Shown: positions 52,432-61,588, counted from the stretch's first letter. The stretch is 64,000 nt of DNA from Ornithinibacillus californiensis (GCF_001038485.1 NZ_LDUE01000069.1:92622-156621); one strand, 5' to 3'. A program made the numbers and translations. Notes: a model not told the origin generated them from the sequence alone.

Positions 52432-52502
52432 TTTCCATAGTCAGTCCATTTACGGTGAACTGGTAGAAACTTGCAGGCCATATCCCTACATTTATATGAA
52501 AA
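52432..52502 (-). ncRNA. Guanine riboswitch aptamer
   Basis: Minus strand, 71 nt. The three-way junction is complete: P1 TTTTCATA / TATGGAAA, P2 TGTAGG / CCTGCA with its GATATGG loop, the AGTTTCTACC strand, P3 AGTTCA / TGGACT with the CCGTAAA loop, and J3/1 GACTATG. The C in GACTATG (position 74 equivalent) specifies guanine or hypoxanthine; adenine aptamers have U there. It regulates the BMP lipoprotein downstream. Confidence 0.92.
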
Positions 52503-52522
52503 ATATGATTAAGTTCGTATTT

Positions 52523-52550
52523 AGTATATCATCTTCGTTTTATTTTGCAA
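52523..52550 (-). promoter_or_regulatory. Promoter of the riboswitch leader
   Basis: TTGCAA (52545-52550), 16 bases, TATACT (52523-52528) on the minus strand, directly before the aptamer. Confidence 0.65.
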
Positions 52551-52808
52551 GGGAATTTTACTAGACTTTACGTTCTACACTTCATATCTATCCATTCAAA
52601 ACCTTGTCAATACAAGGTATGAATGTATATTACACATATCTATAGTCGGTTTATTTTTTATTTTCTTATATTTTTGCAAAATAAATCCACAGGTCAAAAC
52701 ACGAACGTTTATGTAATCGATTACATCATCATTCGTATTATGTACTTATTTTTATTTACGAACTTCGCAGCATTAATGGGAGTCACTATGAACCTATCAT
52801 TTCTATTA
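52551..52808. other. Intergenic stretch after proC
   Basis: Holds a small dyad ACCTTG-tcaata-CAAGGT (52602-52619) and an open frame of 67 hydrophobic codons (52623-52826) that I do not trust because it runs into the proC end. No terminator for proC is obvious. Confidence 0.4.
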
Positions 52809-53624
52809 CTACATACTTTTGCCTAACTCTACAGATCGATTTCTTGCACTTTTTATACATTCATAAACTATCTTTTCAAATTTATAGTCTATTAACGAGT
52901 TAATTCCTGCTTCGGTTGTTCCCTCCGGACTGATAACTTTCTCCTTTAGTTCCTTCGCAGAATCACCTGATTGCTGTAACATCTTTCCAGCACCTAGAAA
53001 AGTCTGAGAGATTAATTCAGTGGCAATATTTTCATTTAGCCCTAACTCTATTGCAGATTTTTCCATCGCTTCTGCTAAATAATAAATATAAGCAGGACCA
53101 CTTCCAGCGAGGCCGGTGACAATATGCATGTCTGCCTCTTCACTGACTACAGTCTTTCCAATAGTTTGAAATAGTGTTACACCAATAGCTAGATGCTCAT
53201 CTGTTGCGGTAATTCCTTTGGCGATCGAAGTAGCAGAATGCCCTATAAAAGCAAGCATACTTGGGTTTGCTCGAATAATAGGTGCATCTAAATTTAATAG
53301 GCTCGAAATATAGTCAGTTGATACTCCTGCAGCAACTGAAATAATTAATTGGTTTGACGAAATACTATTCTTTAAAGATTGGACTGCTGCTTTCAAATCA
53401 AATGGTTGCATGGATAAAATGATAACATTAGCATCTTGAACTGCCTCTTCCCTATCCTGGACACATTGGATTTGATATCGTTCTTGCATATAACTCAGAC
53501 GCTCTTTATTACTTCTATTTGTTACAAAAATTTGCTCGGCATTTAGAAAGCCTTTGTTTAAAACCCCAGCAATAATAGCTTCTGACATTGCTCCAGCACC
53601 TATAAAGGCAATTTTATTAAATAT
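52809..53624 (-). CDS. proC: Pyrroline-5-carboxylate reductase (no standard start codon)
   Basis: About 271 residues. It converts pyrroline-5-carboxylate to proline with NAD(P)H. The Rossmann opening KIAFIGAGAMSEAIIAG is present only if translation begins upstream of the first ATG (53588), which would leave out the dinucleotide loop GAGAM. Between the GGTGGG site and that loop the only possible starts are ATA at 53624 (six bases from the site) or ATT at 53612. The C-terminal catalytic part is intact: LAGSGPAYIYYLAEAM and ISPEGTTEAGINSLI. It looks like a proC gene whose ATG became ATA. Another proC copy elsewhere is possible. In a salt-tolerant cell the gene would serve proline supply. Confidence 0.85.
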   Translation of the reverse strand: MFNKIAFIGAGAMSEAIIAGVLNKGFLNAEQIFVTNRSNKERLSYMQERYQIQCVQDREEAVQDANVIILSMQPFDLKAAVQSLKNSISSNQLIISVAAGVSTDYISSLLNLDAPIIRANPSMLAFIGHSATSIAKGITATDEHLAIGVTLFQTIGKTVVSEEADMHIVTGLAGSGPAYIYYLAEAMEKSAIELGLNENIATELISQTFLGAGKMLQQSGDSAKELKEKVISPEGTTEAGINSLIDYKFEKIVYECIKSARNRSVELGKSM

Positions 53625-53665
53625 ATTAATCCCACCTTTTCTCCTTTGCTAAAAATCATGTAAAT

Positions 53666-54580
53666 CTACTCTTTTGGTTCCAAATCTTCAATGGAATCAA
53701 TTTCCATATAAGTTGGTACAGCTAAACCAATTTTAGCGCCAGATAAGTTTTCTCCTAAGTCTTCAAATTGTCCTTCATATTCACCATAGAAAGCACCATG
53801 AGTTGCTGGCATCCATGGAGATAGTGAGCCATCAGCGTCACCTGTTGAAATTGCTTCAAATAAAACAGAAGGATCAACAACGGATAGCTTAACATTATAA
53901 CCTAGTTGTTCAAATACAAGTTTAGCTACATTTGCTGAGAACAACTCTGTATCCCAAGCAGTTGAAGCTAAATGTAATGAGGTCCCATCTACAGGTTCTA
54001 CACCCTCCGTCCATTCTGCAACAATTTCTTGATTCTCTTCAACCCACTCTTGAGCAACTACTTCAAAATCAAAGTCCATTTCTTGAGCTTTTAGTAAAGC
54101 AGCTTCCATATCTGCTAATTCCCAGTGAAATCGATCAAACAATGTATAAGCTTCAGGCATTTCGTCTTTTAGCCCATGTCTTACGATTGTAGTTATGTAC
54201 TCCGCTTCACCAAATATACCTTTAGGATCTTCTAAGTATTTCAAGTCCCATTTAGCAAATTTATAATGAGGAGACCATGCAGCAACTATAATAGGTTCTT
54301 CATTATCAATAGTCTTTTCTAAGGATGTTAACATGGCAGCAGAAGAAGATGTTTCCTGTTCCCACCCAGCAAGACTTTCGTACTCAGCTAATGCTTTCTC
54401 ATTCGTTTCAGTTTGTCCGGCACCAGGCTCAATTCCAGTAATGGTATATTCCAATTCTTCACTAACACTTTTAGATGCTCCACCTTCACTCTCATTACCT
54501 TCTTGACTACAACCAGCCGCTACGAACGATAAAGATAAGGCTGCAATTACCCCTACTTTTTTCCATTTAAACTCAAACAT
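53666..54580 (-). CDS. OpuAC-like glycine betaine/proline-betaine binding lipoprotein
   Basis: A 304-residue lipoprotein with lipobox AAGC (Cys24) and an OpuAC fold: TITGIEPGAGQTE at the start, the aromatic-cage motifs AAWSPHYKFAKWDL, STAWDTELFSA and GSLSPWMPATHG, and the end YMEIDSIEDLE as in OpuAC. It should bind betaine-type osmolytes in the cell wall zone. No betaine ATPase or permease gene is adjacent, unlike opuA operons. It lies 41 bases upstream of proC on the same strand, so the two osmolyte-linked genes may be cotranscribed (inference). Confidence 0.87.
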   Translation of the reverse strand: MFEFKWKKVGVIAALSLSFVAAGCSQEGNESEGGASKSVSEELEYTITGIEPGAGQTETNEKALAEYESLAGWEQETSSSAAMLTSLEKTIDNEEPIIVAAWSPHYKFAKWDLKYLEDPKGIFGEAEYITTIVRHGLKDEMPEAYTLFDRFHWELADMEAALLKAQEMDFDFEVVAQEWVEENQEIVAEWTEGVEPVDGTSLHLASTAWDTELFSANVAKLVFEQLGYNVKLSVVDPSVLFEAISTGDADGSLSPWMPATHGAFYGEYEGQFEDLGENLSGAKIGLAVPTYMEIDSIEDLEPKE

Positions 54581-54897
54581 TTAATTAAAGCACTCCTTTA
54601 ATATTTGTTTTAACGCTTTCATAAATCAATATCATGAACAAAAAATCTTACTTAATCGACACCTCTTGGAACTCGGTTATCAATTAGGTCCAATGTAATT
54701 TCTACTTAGAATAATCATTGAACTTCTGTTTCACTCGCACCTCCATTAAACTAGTAAACTAGCTAAAAAATACATCTTAAACTATGAAAGCAAATTATTA
54801 TACTAATATTACGTTAGCACATATTTGAACTACTGTAAATCATATTAAACTAAAAAGGAACATATGAGTTCATTTTGTAATATCTAATTTTATGACG
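54581..54897. other. Leader region of the OpuAC-like gene
   Basis: AT-rich, with no gene on either strand. The ribosome site AAAGGAGTG lies 5' of the start on the minus strand. The terminator of the next gene begins at 54898. I found no clear dyad or riboswitch. Confidence 0.4.
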
Positions 54898-54947
54898 AAA
54901 AAAAACAACCTATCTCCCCTGTTTTAAGGAGACTAGGCTGTTTTTCC
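54898..54947 (-). terminator. Terminator of the RpiR gene
   Basis: AAACAGCCTAGTCTCC / GGAGATAGGTTGTTTT stem and T-run on the minus strand. Confidence 0.82.
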
Positions 54948-54992
54948 ATATCAAAGTTATTTATATTTATCATCTTGATAAATTGTGAATTT

Positions 54993-55895
54993 CTATTCTC
55001 TACTCATATTCCATTTATATCCTAGAGTCTTTTGTATATTTTTCTCTACAAGAGCTTGTTGTAGCCTTTCCATTTTTTCAATAGAGTTGTCCGTTTGCTT
55101 CCCCAGTTCTATTACCAATGCCTCAATCAAGGCAATTATAGGAATGATTGAAAATTGTTCGGTGCTATACTCTAGTTTCAATGTTACAGATGCATATGGG
55201 GTAATTGGACATGATATATGATCTGTTATTAAAATAATCTTATTTCCTTGTTCATAAGCAAATTTTACAGCCTCAATCGACCGATAACTATATGGTTCAA
55301 ACATGAAGACTACTATAACCTCATCTTTTTGAAATTGTAATAACTTATCATACAATACTTCTGTATCGTGGCTAAGCTGACGTACCTTTGAACAGAACTC
55401 TCCAAGAATTAATTCTAAATATAGCGCTGTGGCTTTATATGGACGTGACCCTAATATATTGATTTGACTAGCTTTGAGCATGAGATCAATTGCTTTAGGA
55501 AAATTTTCGATTAAGTCAGGAGTTAGTGACTTGTCCAAAATATTAACTGCTTCTTTCCAAACTTGGAATACCGTTTGACCCTCTTTATCGTCTGTATCCG
55601 ACGACTCATATGATTTCTTTGAATAGGTCCACCTAGTAATTGGTGGCTCATAAGCATCATAAATTTCTTTTCGAAAGTCATTAAAATTGTCGTATCCTAA
55701 GACCTTCAATAGTCGCATAACCGTGGAAATACCGACACCAGCACTTGCCGCAAGCTCTTTTACCGTTATCAGTCCAATAGACTGATAATTTTTCAGGATA
55801 TAGTAGGTTAATTGCTTCTGCTTTTTAGGTAATGTTTCTTGTATCTCAATAATCCTTTGAATCGCTTTATTTCGACTGTTTTCATACTCCGACAT
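54993..55895 (-). CDS. MurR/RpiR-family regulator
   Basis: About a 300-residue regulator: HTH_6 domain at 1-80 (KQLTYYILKNYQSIGLITVKELA, SAGVGISTVMRLLKVLGYDNF) and a SIS sugar-phosphate-binding domain from about 120-270 (ASQINILGSRPYKATALYLEL, QFQKDEVIVVFMFEPYSYRSIEAVKFA). The SIS domain usually senses a sugar phosphate. No sugar-use gene is adjacent, so the regulon is unknown; the neighbours are the OpuAC-like lipoprotein and a membrane protein. The ATG at 55895 follows GGTGGAGA. Confidence 0.88.
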   Translation of the reverse strand: MSEYENSRNKAIQRIIEIQETLPKKQKQLTYYILKNYQSIGLITVKELAASAGVGISTVMRLLKVLGYDNFNDFRKEIYDAYEPPITRWTYSKKSYESSDTDDKEGQTVFQVWKEAVNILDKSLTPDLIENFPKAIDLMLKASQINILGSRPYKATALYLELILGEFCSKVRQLSHDTEVLYDKLLQFQKDEVIVVFMFEPYSYRSIEAVKFAYEQGNKIILITDHISCPITPYASVTLKLEYSTEQFSIIPIIALIEALVIELGKQTDNSIEKMERLQQALVEKNIQKTLGYKWNMSRE

Positions 55896-56051
55896 ATTAC
55901 TCTCCACCCGATTCATATTTTGATAGGATATGTAAACTCTTTATTCATCTTATAGCTTGGATAAGGATAAATTCTGTGACAAGTTTACATGATATCATGC
56001 GTAAGTTCAATCATATGTACCACTTTCTACTTACACTACTGAATGACCGAT

Positions 56052-57956
56052 TCACTCTGGCATCTCAATGTTGAGCTCAATAAGCCCTCCTTCTCTTACA
56101 CAATGAAGGATGATATCCCCCTTCGGAAACGGAACAATCACTTGGTATTCATCCCTCTCAACATCATTTTCCCAACCGATAAACTTATAGCCATCGTAAT
56201 CATTCTGCCTATTAAAGTGCTCAAGAAATTCAGCAAGATTCATGTCACCATAAAGCGCCTCTAATTCTTTCGTCCACTGTTCCGCTGTTTTACTAGAAAT
56301 ATTCGTTTGAATATCAAGTTGTTCATAGTGATCCCCTAATCTAATTAATGCCTCTCCATCTGTTTGTTGAAGAAAAGCTACAGCAAGGTTTTCAAAATGA
56401 TAATAATGAGGGCCACCGCTTGTCGTGAGATTAGTACTGTTTTTTGCTTTCATTAAATCTACTATTCTTTCTTTTGTTATGGGTTCGTTAGAATACCAAA
56501 AGTATTTAAAGTCCTCTGGATTCACGGAACTAACATGTGGTGTAAAATATTTTCCATCATTGGAAATTTGAATGACTGGTTCTGGATCAAATCGTTCCTT
56601 ATATTGATAAACAAAAACATCACTTCCATCATTCATGACAAATAATTCAATCCCCATCGGTTCATCAGTTTGACCTTTTGTTGTAAGCTCTGCAAATCCG
56701 TCCTCCGTATTGGATGTATAATAAAGATTACCATTTTTATATACTGGGGTTAAACGATAGATAAACTCTGATGTTTCAACTACCTCCTCGCCCGAATAAA
56801 TCGTAGAGTTACCTTGTTTTGTTATTACTTCTTTGTCTACTTTCCAGGTAACTTCACCTTTCCCGTAAAGGGCATCCTCTGTTGACTCAGAGTCTGGTAA
56901 GGAGAGTGTTAGTTCTAGTACATCCCTCTGTTCAAACCCGTACGTTGTATATGTTCGATCTGATCCTGCATGAGCATCCGACCAATTAGCCATATAATAG
57001 ATTCCATTGGTAAGGGTAGTTTTTTCTTGGAATGGCAAAGAAGTAACATGTTTTCCATAGGCAAATTGAACGCCAATCCAAGGGACAACAAGAACAATGA
57101 CAACAATAGTCCACTTTTTCCACTTCGAATAATTTATTTCTGTTTCTTGCGCTGAATTGATTTCATCTTCATGAATACAAGTGTTTAATAGATTCATAAA
57201 TCCAGCAATGAACCCACTACCAATAAATGTATAAGAAATGAGGCCAATATAATACTGAAGGGGATCCATTTTCAACAACTGTATAATTAAAGATAACAAC
57301 AATATAGAAAGTATAGTCCCCAATGCTAAAGGGATAAATTTCTTCACATAACGTTTCCAGTACTTCGGAGAATCTAGCAATGCTTCTCCTAAACGTTTAT
57401 CCTCCAAAACAACGATATAAGGAGTTAGTAAATACAAGAAGAGAATAATGAATCCAATAATACCACCAATAACCGTAGTCACCAATAAGTAAAAGGATAC
57501 AAAAGTAAGGATTGTACTTAACAATTGAAATAAAAAAATCCTCCAAAAATATCGGCACCCCAAACGAAAAATAGAATAATTATTCCAATTTCCTAGTACT
57601 AATGCTTTCTTCATACTTCCTAGATACATCCCTATTGTAAAACTGACTGCCGCAAAATAAACGACTGCAATAACGATCATCCAAGCAATACTTCCTCCTT
57701 CATGGATAGGAAGAAATGAAAGCGACTGGTTCAAATCTGAAATTAATGGAATAAAAATTGGCAGGGTAAATTGAATATTAAACTCTGCGGGCGATGCCCC
57801 AAGATGCAATGATCCAAACGAATACAGTCCAATACCAAGGAACGATATAAACCCCATGCCAAAACTAATCAAGACTTGTAATATAATTGGTAATATAAGA
57901 ATAACCGGATGTTTTAAAATACTTCTAAATCCTGCTTCAACGTTCATCTCTTTCAC
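56052..57956 (-). CDS. Six-helix membrane protein with a large external domain
   Basis: A 634-residue protein. Residues 15-300 contain about six helices (ILILPIILQVLISFGMGF; AWMIVIAVVYFAAVSFTIG; FLYLLTPYIVVLEDKRLGEALLDSPKYWK, a YciC/DUF975-like membrane core); a further helix at 310-330 (WTIVVIVLVVPWIGVQFA) leads into a large external domain (335-634) rich in beta structure with no recognised motif. I do not recognise the family. It is a single gene. Confidence 0.6.
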   Translation of the reverse strand: MKEMNVEAGFRSILKHPVILILPIILQVLISFGMGFISFLGIGLYSFGSLHLGASPAEFNIQFTLPIFIPLISDLNQSLSFLPIHEGGSIAWMIVIAVVYFAAVSFTIGMYLGSMKKALVLGNWNNYSIFRLGCRYFWRIFLFQLLSTILTFVSFYLLVTTVIGGIIGFIILFLYLLTPYIVVLEDKRLGEALLDSPKYWKRYVKKFIPLALGTILSILLLSLIIQLLKMDPLQYYIGLISYTFIGSGFIAGFMNLLNTCIHEDEINSAQETEINYSKWKKWTIVVIVLVVPWIGVQFAYGKHVTSLPFQEKTTLTNGIYYMANWSDAHAGSDRTYTTYGFEQRDVLELTLSLPDSESTEDALYGKGEVTWKVDKEVITKQGNSTIYSGEEVVETSEFIYRLTPVYKNGNLYYTSNTEDGFAELTTKGQTDEPMGIELFVMNDGSDVFVYQYKERFDPEPVIQISNDGKYFTPHVSSVNPEDFKYFWYSNEPITKERIVDLMKAKNSTNLTTSGGPHYYHFENLAVAFLQQTDGEALIRLGDHYEQLDIQTNISSKTAEQWTKELEALYGDMNLAEFLEHFNRQNDYDGYKFIGWENDVERDEYQVIVPFPKGDIILHCVREGGLIELNIEMPE

Positions 57957-58092
57957 CCTTTACCACTAATTTCATCATGCATTACCAATCTTTTTATGTA
58001 TATAAAAATCTTAACATACTAGTATGTAAGTTTATAGATTTAAAAGCTCGTCGTAATTACCGCCGCAAAAATTCTCTTTCATCAAAACCATA

Positions 58093-58140
58093 AAAACTCA
58101 CAATCAACCATCGATATCAACAGTTGATTGTGAGTGTTTA
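58093..58140 (-). terminator. Terminator of the amidohydrolase gene
   Basis: ACTCACAATCAAC / GTTGATTGTGAGT stem with a T-run on the minus strand, 27 bases after the stop. Confidence 0.88.
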
Positions 58141-58166
58141 ATCTTGCTTTTGAACATTAACAGGCT

Positions 58167-59501
58167 TTAATTTGCATGGATCCCTTCCCATTCCTCCATA
58201 AATGCTTGTATTGTTCTATTAACTTCTTCCTCACTTGGAGCACTACGTAGGATTTCCTCTTGCTTATATGGTTTCCCACCTTTAACAACCAAATCAATTT
58301 CTTTTGTATGCATAATATTTTCTAACGGATTCTCATGTAAGATTACTAGGTCTGCGGTTTTTCCCTCTTGGATGGAGCCAATATCATCGAGGTTAATAGA
58401 CTTAGCTGCATTCACTGTTGCTGCTTGTAATGCCTCCATTTCAGTAAATCCAATTTCCACAAATATCTCCAGTTCACGGTGTAAAGCCATTCCAGGGTAC
58501 GTGTATAGTAAAGCTGGGGTATCGGTTCCAGCGACCACTGTTCCACCCATATCATAGTAGGTTTTAGCTATAGCTTTTGTTAAGTTGTTAATAATTGCAT
58601 TACTTTCTTTTATAACGTCTATGATATCTTCATGACTTTTCCAGTATTCTACCGGACTCTTTCTATTTTCGATAGATTGTATCACTTTATTTTTAGGTGA
58701 CCAATAGTTTGGAAAGCTCATTGCTTGATCGAACAGAACCATGGTAGGGCATAGTTTTACATTGTATTCTAACATTTTCTCACACAGTTCTTTAATTTTC
58801 TCTTGATCTGGTTCTTCCCAATTTATATGACTCCACTCTGCTTGTTCCACTAGTGGGCTCCACCCTTTATAAAGCTCTTGTGCAAATCCTGAGGCATGTT
58901 CAAACCATGTAACACCCGCTTTCGCTGCATCTAATGCAGTTACATCCTTAGAATTTATTAAATCAATAGAAACTTCCAAGCCAAATTTCTTTGCCTCATC
59001 CGCTGCCGCTGCCATAGCATCTTTTTTTATCCACCCATATAGTTTAATAAATCTCGCCCCTACTTCAACCTGTCTACGAACTTCTTCCCTAGCTTCTTCA
59101 GGATCGTCTGTTACAAAATTTCCATAACTAGTTGGACCCCATTGTCCAGGTGAACCGTCAATCATTCTATCTGACGCGTATACTCTTGGTATCGGTGCAG
59201 AATCTGGCTTTTGAATTAAGTTATTAAGTAGTAGGACATTACCTGCCGTGTTCCGTACCGTTGTTACTCCTGATGCTACAAAATGAGGCGCAAACCCCTC
59301 ATTAATATGACAATGCATATCGATTAGTCCTGGGATAATATACTTTCCTTTTGCATCGATTGTCTCTATTCCCTCAGGCAATACTTCATCTTGTTTAATT
59401 ATTCTTTTAATCTTATTCCCGTCTACTTCAATTGCTCCTATAAATAATACTTCGTTCACAACATCAATAATCGTGCCATTTTTAATTAATAACTTTTCCA
59501 T
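58167..59501 (-). CDS. Imidazolonepropionase-like amidohydrolase
   Basis: A 444-residue metal-dependent amidohydrolase of the imidazolonepropionase/Xaa-Pro carboxypeptidase-like group: HxH in LIDMHCHINEG (His63, His65), Lys153 in FIKLYGW, His202 in WFEHASG, Asp327 in VAGTDTP. The metal-2 His normally found in a VAVHAH-type strand is replaced: here the strand reads EVSIDLIN with Asp180. Substrate candidates are dipeptides or amides. It is divergent from an Rgg-type regulator. GGAGGAAAAG precedes its ATG. Confidence 0.85.
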   Translation of the reverse strand: MEKLLIKNGTIIDVVNEVLFIGAIEVDGNKIKRIIKQDEVLPEGIETIDAKGKYIIPGLIDMHCHINEGFAPHFVASGVTTVRNTAGNVLLLNNLIQKPDSAPIPRVYASDRMIDGSPGQWGPTSYGNFVTDDPEEAREEVRRQVEVGARFIKLYGWIKKDAMAAAADEAKKFGLEVSIDLINSKDVTALDAAKAGVTWFEHASGFAQELYKGWSPLVEQAEWSHINWEEPDQEKIKELCEKMLEYNVKLCPTMVLFDQAMSFPNYWSPKNKVIQSIENRKSPVEYWKSHEDIIDVIKESNAIINNLTKAIAKTYYDMGGTVVAGTDTPALLYTYPGMALHRELEIFVEIGFTEMEALQAATVNAAKSINLDDIGSIQEGKTADLVILHENPLENIMHTKEIDLVVKGGKPYKQEEILRSAPSEEEVNRTIQAFMEEWEGIHAN

Positions 59502-59561
59502 CTTCTTTTCCTCCTAAAATATATTAACTATATTCATCTATCTGATTTTATTGTATATTGA

Positions 59562-59580
59562 TTAAAACAAATGGTTTTAA
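59562..59580. promoter_or_regulatory. Dyad between amidohydrolase and Rgg-like gene
   Basis: TTAAAAC-AAATG-GTTTTAA, perfect 7-base arms. Placed midway between divergent starts, it is a candidate operator of the Rgg-type regulator. Confidence 0.5.
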
Positions 59581-59628
59581 AAATTGTCATATAGTGGAAT
59601 TTATAATTTTATCAGGGGGGGAATCTAA

Positions 59629-60519
59629 GTGTTTGAGGAATACGGGACAACACTAAGAATGATACGAAAACAAAAAGGAATTACCTTAAAAAGATTAGCA
59701 GAAGGTATCTGTTCTGTTTCTTTTCTATCAAAGTTTGAACGTGGGGATTCTGATATAACGCTTGGTCTCATGACTAGATTACTAGAAAAGTTAATGATGA
59801 ACTTTGATGAGTTTTTGTACATACATCACGATTTTCAGCCTGATAAACTAGAACAATTTTTTCAAACAGCACGGACTGCTTATTTTAATAGGGACGATAA
59901 TCAACTGAAGGAATTAAAAAACGGACAATTAAAAAAGTGGAAGCAATACGGTGTGGAAACGTACCATTATAATGCGCTATTAATCGAAGTGTATGAAAGT
60001 ATAGTAGATGAGCATTATAAAAATAATAGCGTGCAAGAATATGACATTCACCACCTCTCTGACTATTTATTTCGTGTAGAGGTATGGGGCTACTATGAAC
60101 TAACGCTTTATAATGGAACGCTACTATTACTCGAGCCGGATATGGTCATTATGCTTTCGAGAACTGCTTATGAGAAAAGTGCACGGTTTAGAGACTATAA
60201 AAAAGTACATGATGCAATCACATCTGTACTTTTTAATACCATTATCTATTTTCTTGGACCTGTGAACCGATTTCACGAAGAATTTCCATTTCAAAAGGAA
60301 TTTAACGAATTTATATCGTATCTTGAGATAATTGCAATTCCAGAAAGCAACTTAACGGATAGAGTACATTTATTACAGCTCAAAGGTGCCTATGACATCC
60401 GAACTGGTAGCAAAGATGAAGGTATTGCGAAAATGAATAAAGCCATTCAACTATTAAATGATTTGAATTCTACTAAGATGGCCAATAATATAGAGCAATA
60501 CCTACTGCAGATTATGTAG
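59629..60519 (+). CDS. Rgg/GadR-type transcriptional regulator
   Basis: A 296-residue regulator: an XRE helix-turn-helix at 1-60 (LRMIRKQKGITLKRLAEGICSVSFLSKFERG) and a C-terminal all-helical, TPR-like repeat domain (70-296), as in the Rgg/GadR/MutR family, whose members often bind a short peptide. The start is GTG at 59629 after GGGGGG. It sits back to back with the amidohydrolase gene with a dyad between them. A 10-codon frame with a good ribosome site lies 166 bases after it (60686-60718), but nothing shows that it encodes a signal peptide. Confidence 0.85.
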   Translation: MFEEYGTTLRMIRKQKGITLKRLAEGICSVSFLSKFERGDSDITLGLMTRLLEKLMMNFDEFLYIHHDFQPDKLEQFFQTARTAYFNRDDNQLKELKNGQLKKWKQYGVETYHYNALLIEVYESIVDEHYKNNSVQEYDIHHLSDYLFRVEVWGYYELTLYNGTLLLLEPDMVIMLSRTAYEKSARFRDYKKVHDAITSVLFNTIIYFLGPVNRFHEEFPFQKEFNEFISYLEIIAIPESNLTDRVHLLQLKGAYDIRTGSKDEGIAKMNKAIQLLNDLNSTKMANNIEQYLLQIM

Positions 60520-60557
60520 TAGTAGGATTCACTACCATATATATACCTAAAAGCGGA

Positions 60558-60597
60558 AATAACTCATTTAAACATTAGCAAAGTTAAATGAGTTATT
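60558..60597. terminator. Hairpin after the Rgg-like gene
   Basis: AATAACTCATTTAA / TTAAATGAGTTATT stem with a poor T-tract. Likely the end of the regulator transcript. Confidence 0.6.
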
Positions 60598-60753
60598 CTT
60601 GATACTGTGCCTAGGCCCTACTCAACAAGTTAATATTAGCCTTAGATTTTAATAGAAAGAATATTACACTAGGGGTGATCTTGAATTGAAATTGAAAAGA
60701 TTTAAAACTTGGTCTTGAACAATATATTTTTAATACTACCTATCCCCTAATGT

Positions 60754-61491
60754 TTAAAAACCAACCTTCTTCAAAAACAGCCCCTCAGCATCAGCCATAC
60801 GACCTGTTTGAATTCTTTCTTTTGAGTCAATAATACTTGGTATTGCAGCAGCTTCTTTTACGCCTAATCCAACTTCAATTAATGTTCCAACTATTTTTCT
60901 CACCATATTGTAAAGGAAGCCATTGCCTCGCACTGTAATTTCGATGAAACCCTCATTCTCATGTATCTCAAGTGAGTATATTTCACGCACCATGGACTTT
61001 TTCTTCGATTTTGCATTGGAATAAGAAGTAAAATCATGCTTTCCTAAAAAATAATTAGATGCTTCTCTCATTTTTTCGATATCAAGCTTATCCTCTACAT
61101 GCATACTGTATTTTCGCATGAATGGATGTGGATATTGCTCGTTCCAAATCTTATAGACATAATTTTTATCTTTAGCATTATAGCGTGCATGAAAACGGTC
61201 TTGTACTAACGTAACATCTATAACACTAATATCATTCGGAAGATATCGGTTTAAATATTGCATTACTTCCTCTTCCGTTGCATTCTTACGCATCTTAAAA
61301 TTAGCAGTCTGAGCAAGAGCATGTACACCTGCATCTGTTCTACTAGAACCAATAATTTCGATTTTCTCTCCTGCCAACTCTGTTAATACGTTTTCAATTT
61401 TCCCTTGTATGGTGTTATCACTATCACCAAGTCGTTGCCAGCCCTTGTATCGGCCACCATCATATTGAATGGTTAATTTATAATTGTTCAT
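60754..61491 (-). CDS. truA: tRNA pseudouridine synthase A (TruA)
   Basis: A 245-residue TruA that makes pseudouridine at tRNA positions 38-40. Catalytic Asp53 is in SSRTDAGVHALAQ, with YDGGRYKGWQRL (10-21), RFHARYNAKDKNYVY and GNGFLYNMVRKIVGTL. The usual gene lies in the ribosomal protein cluster; here it stands alone, and Bacillaceae often have a second copy (family knowledge), so it may be truA2. It is a single gene beside tRNA-Leu, whose terminator separates them. Confidence 0.92.
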   Translation of the reverse strand: MNNYKLTIQYDGGRYKGWQRLGDSDNTIQGKIENVLTELAGEKIEIIGSSRTDAGVHALAQTANFKMRKNATEEEVMQYLNRYLPNDISVIDVTLVQDRFHARYNAKDKNYVYKIWNEQYPHPFMRKYSMHVEDKLDIEKMREASNYFLGKHDFTSYSNAKSKKKSMVREIYSLEIHENEGFIEITVRGNGFLYNMVRKIVGTLIEVGLGVKEAAAIPSIIDSKERIQTGRMADAEGLFLKKVGF

Positions 61492-61588
61492 TGCTTTGTT
61501 ATCTCCTTTTCATATATAAGTTTTATACTATCGTAACGTTTGTAGGAAAGCAAAACGACTTAAATGCCTAACTTTTTTACAAATTAAA

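Noticed and set aside
52287..52481. 64-codon frame in the riboswitch leader
   Set aside because: It overlaps the aptamer, the expression hairpins and the terminator, which explain the sequence better.
52432..52502. Adenine riboswitch
   Set aside because: The ligand-specific base in GACTATG is C; adenine aptamers have U there.
52623..52826. 67-codon hydrophobic frame after proC
   Set aside because: AT-rich composition gives it, it overlaps the proC end, and nothing supports it as a gene.
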